From Brachionus koreanus (Eukaryota; Rotifera; Eurotatoria; Ploima; Brachionidae), in NCBI GenBank assembly GCA_016987375.1, contig PJRA01000048.1, positions 901,991 to 942,398 of the forward strand: a stretch of 40,408 bases of DNA. Direction: 5' to 3'. Positions 10,018 through 21,339 of the stretch are shown here, in pieces. A program made the translations under genes and the position numbers. Within the stretch, counting starts at the first letter, position 1. Each line of letters begins with the position of its first letter. A model generated the notes under the pieces. It was given only the letters and a program-made list of their open reading frames with translations. It ran no database searches and had not been told where the DNA came from.

Positions 10018-11366
10018 TGAGATTAAAAATTTATTGGCATTTTCAGTCTAAACTAAAACTTTTTTTGAATAAATTTTCACAATTAAGTTATTTTAAAAAA
10101 TTCGCTCCTAACATTTAATTAATTCAAAATTTTCCAATTTTTGAGGCGATTTTCTTAAAAACTCAAAACAAAATTGATTTTTCATCACTTGTATCAAAGT
10201 TTTCAAAAAATTCTTTGCTTTTGATTAAAATATTCATTGTTACAAAGCCAAAATTGACTGGTATTTTAAAGACATAAGGTTTATTTTTACAAATTTATTA
10301 GATCAACTGGGGCACATTCATTATAAAAGCAATCTTGGTTTAAATCTTGACTGCAGTTATTCAAATTCTGACAATCGATTAGCTCTTTAAATATTTCTTT
10401 AAATTAAATTTAAATTACTCAATAATATTACCACACTTTCCGTTAATTTTCAAATAAATTGTTAAACAAGTGCATGTTTTATCAATCGAGCACTCAAGTT
10501 ACATTCATCAAAGTTACAATTTATGTTTCGCTCCAAATATTCAATATGATAATTGTTTTTCTCTTTAATTTCGATTTTTTAGCCATATTTTTGAAGCTTC
10601 TTTTCGATTGATAAATCAATTACTTAGATTAATTCATTGTTTGCCTTTTTTTTTACTTTATATACTTTCTCTTTGTTTTGTCTCTTCCGTGACTTTATTT
10701 ATTTCACGCATTGGTAAAAATTTCAATTTTTTTTTGTATTAGATTCGTGGTATTATTTTCATTTGGTATTTATTAACTTGGCATGAATCTATTACAATGT
10801 TTCAAAGATAATTATTAAACATGATAGTAAAAGTCAATATATTTAAGATAACTAAGGGGGATCAACCAAGGTGGCATCTTTTAACCATACATATGCCCAG
10901 ATGGAAAAATGTTGTTTTAATTTTTTTATTTTCTCTAATTGTGAGCTTCATTTCTTCTTTCTTCGTCAAATATGTCTTATTAAAAAATATTAAAAATATT
11001 AATAATTTAAGACTATATTACTAAAAATTTGAAAACCAAACACCCAAAATTGTATCAGAATTCTAGTTTAATTTAAAACTTAAAATATTTATATTTCACT
11101 TATATAATCTTGTATTATTGCAGAATGCTTTCACATACAAAATTTTAATTAGACAAGCTATATATCAAGAGGTACATATTGCAGAGCAATTTTTAAACTT
11201 GATACATTTTCAATTTTTTTTGGTGAAAAATAAAACCGATTTTTAAAAGCTCTTAATTATTTTAAAAAACTAGAATATCTTTCATGTAAATTCGTTTTTT
11301 GTAAAAGCATAATGGAAACTAAATATAAATAAAAAGCATCGATCCAAATTAATTTAATGAAAAGAT
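10018..11366. other. Spacer (loop) of the inverted duplication
   Basis: About 1.35 kb of unique sequence between the arms. It holds the broken EB-like gene (10287-10586), a motif-less plus-strand frame (10821-11024) and the second copy of the ~200-bp dispersed repeat (from 11012). Confidence 0.7.
10287..10586 (-). pseudogene. Broken relative of the EB-module genes
   Basis: Minus strand. A frame from the ATG at 10586 reads a charged stretch (KIEIKEKNNYHIEYLE), then NCNFDECNL. A one-base frameshift follows, then CSIDKTCTCLTIYLKINGKC, a clean C-x-C ... NGKC module ending at a consensus donor (GTGTG|GTAATA). After a short intron, a second block (ELIDCQNLNNCSQDLNQDC) runs to TAA at 10287-10289. 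Cysteine spacing and exon layout resemble the arm genes, but sequence identity is low. It is an old paralogue, disabled by the frameshift and lacking a signal peptide exon. Confidence 0.6.
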
Positions 11367-11435
11367 TGACTTTAGAATATTTTGTCTGTAGAAATTAAAA
11401 TTTTTGAAAAATCATGAATTTTCATTTTCAATCAA

Positions 11436-11442
11436 TATAAAT
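11436..11442 (+). promoter_or_regulatory. TATA-like element of the right-arm EB gene
   Basis: TATAAAT lies 38 nt before the ATG at 11481; its mirror (9941-9947, minus strand) precedes the left copy, so both copies carry the same promoter. Confidence 0.5.
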
Positions 11443-11480
11443 TCAGAATTTTCTGATGAAGTTTACAAAAAATTGGAAAA

Positions 11481-12237
11481 ATGAACAAATCAAGTTTTAT
11501 ACTTTTGGGTAAAATAACTCTTATAAAATCTTTGAATAAATTTAAAGAATTTATTTAACAGTAACATTAATCGCTTGTGCAACAGTTGATCTTGGCTATG
11601 GCAAGTCAAGTGAATCAAAAGAATCCAAAGAATCAAAGGAATCATATGAACTAAATCGTTTGGGATATTTTAATCAATCATGTATTGTTGGTAGACGAAG
11701 GACATACTGTAAAGATAATTTGGAGTGCAAATCAAATGTATGTCTTTGTCCTTCAAATTCAACATGGAATGGCCGATATTGTCGTGAGATTTTTTTCTAA
11801 AAAAAAAATGATACAATAAAAATATTTTTATTTTCCAGAAAGATTTGGTATGGCTTGTGTAAACAATAGAGAATGCAGTGTACAAAAATTGGCATGTTTA
11901 AATGGAATATGCAAGTATGTCTCATAAATATTTTTTTTTCTTAGTTAAAATTTAATTTTTTTAGTTGTCCTTTGGGAATTTGGAACGCCAATCTAGGAGT
12001 TTGTGGTGAATAAACATTTAAACAAAAAATATTTTGATTTAAAATAAAATTTTTACAAAAGATTCTTTGCCATACAATGCTAGATGCAAATTATCAGATA
12101 ACTCTGATTCAAGCGAAAGCTCTGAAGAACAGCTAATTACTAAAGATTTGTGTGATTCATCAGCAAATTTGGAATGCAATGGCTATAGATGCGTGTGCAA
12201 ATTAGGATTTACACTAACAAATGGCGTTTGTCTTTGA
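11481..12237 (+). CDS. Secreted cysteine-rich EB/EGF-like protein, right-arm copy
   Basis: Exons 11481-11508, 11562-11783, 11839-11914, 11965-12005 and 12062-12237. Phases 1, 1, 2, 1 close exactly to 180 aa. If exon 4 is read through its donor (G|GTGAAT at 12006), a TAA follows at once; splicing to CAAAAG|ATTC at 12061 restores a third cysteine module, which supports the five-exon model. Features are as in the left copy: signal peptide, SESKESKES repeat, three C-x-C/G-x-C modules. The cysteine spacing suggests the EB module class, known mainly from ecdysozoan and other invertebrate secreted proteins. The gene is intact, with its promoter duplicated, so both copies could be expressed. Confidence 0.85.
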
Positions 12238-12997
12238 AAGATTTTAATTAAATATTTTTTACATATAATTTCTAATTTTAAAATTATTTTCAAGGAGTTA
12301 AACAAATTAAAATATTAGATTTTTTTTGAATAAATAAAAATTAAAAAATAAAATTTTTATTTTTCATATAAAAAAAAAATGTTTATTTTGTCATTATAAT
12401 TCTCATTTAAATATGATTTTAATGTTTTAATTGTTAAAATAATAGGAAATTTTTATTTATTTGTGATTTTCAAAATTTAATTTTTGTAATAAACTAATTT
12501 TTAAAAATTTTTTTCACTTTTTTTTTTTGATTGGAATTGGAAAGATTGGAAAGATTCATAATTTTTAAAAAATAACTAATTTATTCTTCAGACAAAATAT
12601 TCAAAAGTCAAAGCATCAAATTAATTTGGTTCGACGTTTTTTATTTATATTAAGTTTACAAACAACGAATTTACATAATACAAGATTATACAAGTGAAAT
12701 ATAAATATTATAAGTTTTAAGTTAAACCAGAATTCTGATACAATTTGGGTGTTTGGTTTTCAAATTTTTAGTAATATAGTCTTTTAGTAATATACTTGAA
12801 ATAAAGCTAGTCTCGCTCCGCAGGTATCCTGCTTTAGCTTATCATTATTATTATTATTACTCAAATAATTTGTTTGAATACTGACATTTTAACACAATTA
12901 AATTAACAGTATTAATTAATTAAAATGAATAAATTTTCCAATTTATTTTATAACTTACATTTTTAAGAAACTCAGAATCAGCATTGCACTTGGCATT

Positions 12998-13790
12998 TAT
13001 CTACTTTACATCCTCTTAAAGTCCAAAGCTTCTTTTCGAGGTCACAAAAACTGGCAAAAAACACTGTTTAAACGTGAGCGTTCAAACTAAATAAAAACAA
13101 ACGATAAACGGGGGTAAAACAACCAGAAAAAAAAAGTATTATTTTTGTTTATAAAAAGTATATAGACAAGCATTTAGACAAATTAAGTCATAAATTATTA
13201 AATTAAAATAAAAATTATATATAAAAAAAATTCAACATATTTTACAAAAATATGGTTAAGTAGTGCGGTTAAGTGTTAAAATAGTGTTTATGGGTGTTTG
13301 AGGCTTTAACTGTTTTTGGCGCGTCAAAAAGGGTTTAAAAACACTCTAAGTGAAATATTTTGTTTTCTGTCTCTGTGTTTCAATCGCTTTCATCATGTTG
13401 CTTCCTAAGGATGTCAAATTAAACCAAAAAATTTTTTAGGATAAGTTATATAAAAAAACGTCAGTAAGAAAAAATTTTTTTTAATAAAAAATAGATCTTT
13501 CACAAATTAACCATTTGGTTTTTTTTTTGCATGTTTCGAAGTTTTTTTTGCACTTAAAATATTTTTCCTCTTCGGGTCGTTCTCTTTCGTTTATCTGACT
13601 TGTTTTTTCTTATGTCTTCAGCCTCTTTCAAGTGAGTTCATTTACTTTATTAATTAAAAAAAGGATAAACAGGAGTGAATATTTGACGATTATAGAGAAG
13701 AGATGTTATTTAAGAGATTTAAGCAAAAAATAGATTTTAACTGCATTATTTTATTTAATACAATAAAATTTTGACTTATAAATTTTTTTT
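12998..13790. other. Arm-specific insertion, nothing recognisable
   Basis: Present only in the right arm. No coding frame, no terminal inverted repeat and no tail that I can see. Confidence 0.4.
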
Positions 13791-14105
13791 TTAAAGTAAA
13801 ATAACAATAATACTTTGAAGTTTAAATTGAAGAATAATAAAAATAATTGTTTGATTTTTTTTTTGGTAATGATAGTTTTTGTTCAAATAAAAAAAACAAT
13901 TAATTTCAATTATTTAATCAAAACTATAGATTTTTTGTATAAAATTTTTTCTAGTTTCTAAAAACATATAACAAGACCATTTTTAATTTAAAAACTAATA
14001 AGAAAAATTTTAAAAACCTAAACATAGTAATGAATGATAGGTTTTACTCTGTTTTACGATGTCAACCTAAGGCAAAACTTTTTTTTTCTCATATTCATTT
14101 AATCA

Positions 14106-14677
14106 TTTAGCCTTTAACTTATAGCTTATAATTTAAAATAAACAGAATTGAATTCTCTTTAAAATGAATTCTCTTTAAATTTAAAATCAAAATACTTCAT
14201 TTTTTTAAAAAATCGTTCTGCAATATATACCAGTTGATATATAACTTGAAATATTTTTTTGCAAAATCATTGAAATAAAACTACACCTTAATTGACAGGT
14301 CATTGACAGAGTGATTGCAGCTATATAGCCTAAGTTTTTTAGCAATAAATAAAAACCAAGCTAAAATTTAGTTGAGAATTTAAATCTTCAAATAAATAGA
14401 AAGGATAGTCTTATAAAGCAAATTTCTTGACAAAGACAAAATAATGGTCAATAGTAAAAAAATTAAATTAAATACTTTAATGTCTAGAATTACTTTAAAA
14501 ACAAATATTAAATAAAAAATTTTCCAAACAAGACACTTATACTATTATAAAATAAAAAAAAAAACAATTTTTAATTAGTTCTGTTTTTAGAAAAATTTTG
14601 AAATTTTGTTCATTTACTATTTGGAATTTATAAAATGAAAATATTATAAATTTATTAATATTTATGTTTGATTTAAA
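14106..14677. other. Upstream region of BDP1
   Basis: Gene-free; no TATA box at the usual distance from the start at 14678. TCGTTCTGCAA near 14214 recurs inverted near 26273, hinting at a dispersed repeat. Confidence 0.3.
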
Positions 14678-17600
14678 ATGAGCGAAGACAAAACCACAGA
14701 TCAATCCAACAAACCATCTGTAACAGGACCAGTTCGATTTCGCAGTCGATTTCCGAAAGCTCAGCCTAATTTGGCAGTTTCCAGCGGTTTAGCTCGTATT
14801 AGAAGAATATCCGGACATTATGCAGACAAAAAAGAAAGTGAAAACAATGAAAAAAATTTATCTTCTCCATCGGTATCATCCAACCGTATTTTGGTTGAAA
14901 ATGTTTTATCACCAAAAATAGCCTCTAGTGAAGAAGACATCTCCAGGAGTATTGTTAGACCAAATGAAGATACTAATACGTCTATTCAATCACCTAACTT
15001 AACATTCAAACAATTGATTAGCTCTCAATCATTGTCTCCTGCTCATAATAACGCTTTGTCTAATTCGAATTCAATTCCCGGATCTCCTTCTGGAACTTTT
15101 TCTATCACAAATGTCTTAGATACCAACACTCAAAGTTACAAACCACAATTTTCTAAAGAGCATATTATGAATATTATTAAACACAAAGCAATGCAAAAAT
15201 TGAAAAAAATTGAATCCGAAAATTTAAAAGAAAAACGTAAAAAAAATAAAAAAAATTCTATTTTGTTTAAAAATCTTCATGAACAGAGCACTAATCAAGA
15301 ACAAAGTGATGAAAAAATTGATAAATCAAAGCTTAGAATGAAAGATTTTTTGTACTTTAATCCAAAAGGACCAAAGTATGTTTTTTTTTCGTTTAATTAG
15401 ATTAATAATCAATTTAGATTAGTTTTATTTAATCAAAATTTAATGAGGAAAAAAAAAATTATCAAATTTGTATTTTTATCCCATTTTTTTTAATCTTTTA
15501 AAAATTATAACTTTGAAAATTTTTTCAAGCATTTTTTCTAAAAAATCAATAATATTGGTTTCTTTCTTTCTGATTTTTTGACAATATTTCTTGATGAGCT
15601 GTCTAAGGCTTTATTCAAAATTGCTTTTGTTTAAAATCGGTTTGGACATTTTCAATTGAATTGGATATTTTAAGATAAAAGAAGAGCAGCATTAATCAGC
15701 TTATATTAAAAATCAACGAAGTTTTTAAATAAGACTTAAATAATATAATAAATGATAATTCAATTTTTTTAGCTATAATCATTTTTAATTGAAATTAAAT
15801 AAGGTGAAAATATTTGATATTTATTGTGAGATATAATTCAAAAAATTCTAATTTAATATATTATTAAATTCTTAAAATTTATTTTTTTTACTACTAAACC
15901 CATTTGCTTTTTTAAATAATGAAACTATACATAATATTAATACGACAATAGGCTCTGATAAAAGTTTTATATTGTTTAATGAAATATTTCAAGAAGAGAC
16001 ATCGAAATGAAACAAAGTTTGCACTTTACAGTGAGAGAAATGATTAAAATACGTCAATCAGAATTCAAGATAAATGAATTGAAAAATTTTAAGAAATAGA
16101 GATTGCAGATAATGGTCATTACAAAAACGATGTCTCAATTTAAATTAATTTAATTTAAATTTCATTTATTTTAAATCAATTAACGTCATATTCTGGCGAT
16201 TTTAAAAAAGAAAAACAAAAAAGTTAAATTTGTATAAAATAGAAAATTTCCTTGACTTGAATAAAAATTTAATTGTTATTATAGTTAACTTTATTTTACA
16301 TAAATAAAGATAATATGTCATTTACACACAATCACTAGCAAGATTTAATTTACATAATATGTAGCATAATGCAATTTAGTCTATTAATTACCCATTTGTT
16401 TTTACAAAAGCACTATTTTCCTCTTTTTTCGATTTTTTTAGTTAAAATATCAGTATAAATACATTGATAAGTTATTAAGAATTGCAGATAATAGTAAAAA
16501 AGTTGTTTAAAAAATAATGGAAATTTTTAATTAGTAAATGATTTCGAAAAAAAAATTAATTAGGAAAATGACTTATTATTTTTGTAGTTTATTTAAAGAC
16601 TATCGCGCGTAAGCTCCTTCAGTTTTAAATTGAGTTGTTATTATGTTAGTGTAAAATTTGTCTTTATATCTAAATTATTATTTTATTCTATATGGTTGAG
16701 TCATAAAAAAAGAGTAATATTATATTTTTTTAATTAAAATATAATAAATATCTTTAAAAAAATCATTAATTACTTCAAAGTTTCAGTCATGACTTGTACT
16801 TTTTTAATTTTTTCCAACAATCAAAGTCTTGACTTTAACTTTTTAATGATTTTTTGAGACTTTTTTCTGACTTTTGTACAATCTCAAATAAATAAATAAA
16901 TCAAAATAAAAATAAAAAGAAAGGAAAAGAAAAATAGATAAATAAATTAAAAATTTATTTTGTTGGTGATTTTAATATCTACGGTCAAATATGTCGATAA
17001 TAATAATTATTGACCCTATACTAATTTCAAGTACCTTTTTTGAGTTGATAATCTTGTGACCTCGTGTACCAAAAAGAGGCTTTGGAGACTTTAAGAGGAT
17101 GATGCTCCGATCTGACACAGAGGCTTCTACATCGAGTTGATCATATTCACTGCAAATTTTACCCAGTCGAAACCGGTTCCCCATTTTTTGATGAAAGGGG
17201 TTAAAACATGCGCCCCGTATTGCAGAGATATTTTGAAGATTTTTCCGCCCTCAGTGGGTTTTGAACCCTTCATTCTCTGCTTGCATAACTAACACAAAAT
17301 TTCTCCAATAAGCTGTACAATTAGTGGATTAGAATGAGCAACAGATCTGGAGATATGATTTTTATTTAGGAAAAAAAGTCTGTCATCAACGTAATCTATT
17401 TTTTCTGAATTAGATATAGCTTGAAGGGTATTAGTGGATGACTGGACTTTAAAATATTTATAAGTCAAGTTTCAGGCCTTGAAGAGACTTTAAATTTACT
17501 TTTGCTTTTATTCTTATGAGAGTCAGCATGGATGATTAAGATTACAAAGCTTAAGTGTTATTATTTGAAGATATTTATAATTATTTAGATTTATAAGGCT

Positions 17601-19867
17601 TTTTATATATCTGTTATTGTGTTCTTTTGATAGGACTTATCAAAGCCTGAATAGATAAATTTTATTGCCATGACTTGTATAAGAGTTGGTCAATAATCAA
17701 AAGTCAACATTGACTTTGATTTAATTAATTTTTTTTCCTGTGTCAAAGTCATATTCTTATCACTGATTGAATAATCTATTTAAAGCATGTTATAAGTCCC
17801 AGGAAATTCTAAAAATTGACTATTTTTCAAATTTTAAAATTAAATTGTTTTAAGCTCGAAATGGTGAAGTTGAAAGCAATTTCTTATGCAACAGAACATT
17901 TTTAAAAATACAATTTTCAAATTTGGAAGATTATCTTTGTTTTTAGAAAAATCCAAAATTTTAACAAATGTGAACTATGTTTGTTAAATCTTAATCTTTA
18001 TTTTTATGATCAGAAATGATTTGTTTAAAATTGAAATTTCAAAAAGTTGCTCTGCTTTTGAAAAAATTATTCCCAACTTTACCGCCCTTTAAGTTCCCAT
18101 TTTTGGCTTTTGAACCTCTGTGACTTGTACTTTTTAAATTTTTTCTCAAGCTATGAGTGGCAATGTTAGCTAAACATTAGAAAACATTAGAAAAAATTTT
18201 CGATAAATTGCACAGTAGAGCTACGAATTCGTCTGTACAAATTTGAACAACAATGCACTGTTTGCAGAACTATTTTTCTAATTTCAATAAAAAAATGTAT
18301 CGTTTTTCCTTTTTGTACAGTAATTTTTGTACTAAAACTTCACATTGCCGTTATGAGTTGAATTTGTAACTTTTAACCAAGAGTCAGCTTAAATTTTGTA
18401 AAAAAAGTCGATCCCGTTAATTCTTTAAAAAAAATTTAATAAAAACAGCTATAAAAGTTATACAAAAATTTCAAAAGCTTTTAAAATGATAAAAAAAATC
18501 TTTTTTCTAGGAACAAAGTTTTTTTTTTTTAATTATTCAATTAAATTAAAAATATTTAATAACTTTAAATTGCTTTATAATTTTTTAAATAAACACGTTT
18601 TAATTAGTAAAAATAAAATTTAAAACATCAATTTAAAAAAATTCTTTTTTTTTTATAGAAAATCCGACTCAAGTGAAGCAGCACTTGAGAGAAACAGTGA
18701 ACAAAAGTTGTGTTCAATATCACGTTCCAATTCATCAGTTTCATTGGCATTAAACAGTGAAAACGATACAAATGACACGCCAGAAAGTGTTTCATCCAAA
18801 TCAAGCACAATATACTCAGTAACAAAACCGGTCCAACAACCAGTTTCTTTGGCTCCTCAGCTGAGAATCAGCGAAGATGGAACAATTGTGATCAATGAGG
18901 AAAGCTTGGTTATTCAAAGACAGGAGCCAGAGCCGGTCTTCGAAAGCACTGTTGTTGAAAGCGAGCACGGAGACAATTTAACCTACAACAGCTATCGCAA
19001 ATTTCATCACACCAAAAAATGGACCGAACGTGAGACCGCAAAATTTTACAAAGCTTTGAGCATGGTTGGCACTGATTTTACCATGATTCAAAAGTTTTTT
19101 TCATACCGAAATCGAGATGAAATCAAAAGAAAATTTAAAAGAGAAGAAAAAATCAACCAAGCTTTAATTGACAAAATTTTGTCCAAGACCGTTTCCATTG
19201 ACTTGAGTTTTTTTGTGTCGAGTAGCGGCGAAGAGGACGAAAAAAATGAAGCCAAAAGCAAAAAATCCAAAAATTTATCTTCCGATCGCATTAACCGATC
19301 AATCAGTGGTACAAGTCTCAACGAGAATGAAACAAAAAAAAAACCTAAATTAAAAAGAATTCAAAAAAGTATTTTTAGTGCAAAAAATTTTTATTAAATT
19401 TAATATTAAATTATTCAGGAACATTTGTTGAATCAGAATCGGAATCCGAGTTAAACCATAAAAAAAAATCCTCTCAAGATGAACAAAATCAAGAAGAAAC
19501 TACTTGTTTAAATAACCAAATTAGTATAGAATTAGATTCAAATTTTGAAAAGCTTCCACCATGTACCAGTCTTTTTGAAAATAATATTCCAACTCTTGAA
19601 GTTATAAATGAACAAATAATAAGAGATAGTACTGAAACAAGAGCAGAGTCCGATAATGAAAGCATTGAGCTTGTGTTCGATTTGGATAATCAAATAATTA
19701 ACGAAAAAAGCAATAGAGATAGTGATCAAATGAAAAATAATAGAAATGATAGTGAAAACAACGATGGTGAAATTATACTTGATTTGGATAATAATACTAT
19801 TATTCAAAATAGTCATTGGGGAGCTAGTAGCATTAGTATCCAAAAGCTAGATGAAACCGATAAGTAA
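14678..19867 (+). CDS. BDP1: Transcription factor TFIIIB subunit BDP1 (B'')
   Basis: Three exons: 14678-15375, 18659-19368, 19419-19867 (phases 2, 1; 618 aa, exact closure). BDP1 joins TBP and BRF1 on RNA polymerase III promoters and stabilises the open complex in the nucleus. Exon 1 carries a basic N terminus (RRISGHYADK) and the family's LRMKDFLYFNPKGPK segment just before the splice. Exon 2 carries LAPQLRISEDGTIVINEESL (residues ~297-316), then TYNSYRK and the Myb/SANT domain (residues ~352-395: KKWTERETAKFYKALSMVGT, IKRKFKREEKIN). The C terminus is acidic and Asn/Ser-rich. The length is close to the yeast protein and far shorter than the vertebrate one, which has long C-terminal repeats. 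Intron 1 is 3.3 kb and full of repeats; intron 2 is 50 nt. AATAAA at about 19996. Confidence 0.93.
16598..16645 (-). mobile_element. LINE 3' end fragment (family shared with 38.3 kb)
   Basis: On the minus strand AACTGAAGGAGCTTACGCGC then GATAG and an A/T-rich tail. Homologous to CTGAAGGAGCTAACGCTCGA at 38300-38320, which has a (TAAA)/(TAA) tail. Confidence 0.5.
16972..17330 (-). repeat. Unidentified repeat-like block, possibly SINE-related
   Basis: This block is clearly GC-richer than its surroundings. On the minus strand it holds a B-box-like GGTTCAAAACC (about 17251-17261) and an open frame (17184-16972, 70 aa, no known motif). A degraded tRNA-derived element is one reading; a piece of foreign or transposon code is another. 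No tail or target duplication was found. Confidence 0.3.
18159..18349. mobile_element. 191-bp MITE with 9-bp target-site duplication (MULE-like)
   Basis: Ends GGCAATGT / ACATTGCC are terminal inverted repeats. The flanks GCTATGAGT (18150-18158) and GTTATGAGT (18350-18358) match at 8 of 9 positions. A 9-bp duplication is the mark of Mutator-like elements. A second, end-truncated copy lies inverted at 32175-32353. It shares several blocks (AAATTGCACAGT, GAATTCGT.TGTACAAA, TGTA.TGTAATTTTTGTACTA). It has no coding capacity and lies inside BDP1 intron 1. Confidence 0.65.
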
Positions 19868-21339
19868 TTTTCAATGTTTTTGTTCCGATGCGACCTGGGA
19901 TCCAAATTTTTATTAGTTTATTATTGTTGTTTATTATTTTATTTTTTAAATTATTATTTTATTCACTTTTAAGGTTCAATTTTAAAAATATATTCAATAA
20001 AATTATACTAGAAAAATGTCTATTATTAAAATTTAAGGACGGATATTCTAAACCGTTCATTTAAATCTAAAAACTTGGGTTTTTTTTTGTTTTTTAAATA
20101 ATTTTATTTAAGCAGTTTAGTCGAGTTTTTTCGAAAATTAAACAAGCCTTCAACTAGAATCAAAATTTGCAATTTAAACGATTAAATTTGTTAAGATACA
20201 AAAGAATATCGGCAAGTAGAAAAAAAATTAAATTTTGAAATCTTTAAGAAAACTTTATAAGCAATATTATATATCAATCAATAGCACTGAATCTGACCTA
20301 CAAGAAAATATAATTGATTAGTTTATAGGCCTTTCCGATCTATATTTAAACTCCCTCAAAGAAAAGTATCTTAAAAACTCAACTAATCTAGGTATCGGCT
20401 TTGGAATTCTCTATCCATGTAGACATGTTTTTTTTTAATATTAAATTAAATCTTTACTTTTTGAATATGAATATTAATACTAGTTTGGTGTTTTTTTTTT
20501 TTATAACATTTTTATGTATGTTAAAAAGGTTAAATTTTCTATTACAAAAATTCATTTGAATGTCTCAGGCCAGTGTAGCCCCAGAATTCTTCGCAGGCTT
20601 CTAATTTGAAAGGCTTTTGTCGAAGAAATTATAATCAGGAAATTAAATTTTGTAACAAAAAAAAGAAAAGAATTTAAAATTATGCTTAATTTATTTGCTT
20701 ATTGTTACAAAATTCTTTCTGTATCACTTTGTGTTTGTATCACTCAAATTTAGCTTCTGAAAAATTTAAGTTTGTAAAGTACCATGTGCATAGAAGAATT
20801 ATTAAAATGAAAAAATTGCAGTTACAAATTTTAGCTAATATATTTTACAGAAGGAATTTTAAACAAAAAATAAAATTATTATTTCAATTTTAATATTCTT
20901 GCTTTAGTTTTTTATTCAAAAATTAAAGATGACTCTTTTATTTTCAAAATGAAAAGAAAAATCAAACTCAAATCAGCATCTGTCAATTTATTCTAATTTA
21001 AAATAATTTTTCTTTTGCAAAAATAAAAATTTTCTATTTAATATTTTTTGTTTTTTCCAAAGAAAATAAATTTCATTTTAGAAATCCGGTATCAATTAAT
21101 AATGATTCGTTTAAAGAATAAGATTTCTAATAAGAAGAAAAAAAAAAATTTTTAAAAGTTCTATTCAAAATAAAAATTTATTAAAAGAACAATTTAAAAG
21201 TAGGTTCTAAGCTCTTATTCCCTTCTTCTTCCTAACCTTTTACCAAAAAAAGGTTTGGAAAAGAAAGGAACAAAAACGTACAAGTTAGTTTTAAATTGTT
21301 CTGTAAATTTTATCATAACTAAATTAATGTTAGTTAGTT
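19868..21339. other. Intergenic, AT-rich
   Basis: Contains the BDP1 poly-A signal. Nothing else recognised; a GC-richer patch at about 20565-20640 is unassigned. Confidence 0.35.

Larger units (their letters stand above)
11367..14105. repeat. Right arm of the large inverted duplication
   Basis: Reverse complement of 7907-10017; see that entry for boundaries. It is interrupted by non-homologous sequence at about 12998-13790, which has no coding signal. Confidence 0.9.
15376..18658 (+). other. BDP1 intron 1 (3.3 kb), repeat-bearing
   Basis: Donor GTATGT at 15376, acceptor TTTTTTATAG at 18658. It holds a LINE 3' tail (16598-16640), an unidentified repeat-like block (16972-17300) and a MITE with target duplication (18159-18349). 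The rest has no feature I can support. Confidence 0.85.

Noticed and set aside
10821..11024. Plus-strand frame with a hydrophobic stretch in the palindrome spacer
   Set aside because: No family motif, and its end lies in the dispersed repeat; hydrophobicity follows from T-rich sequence.
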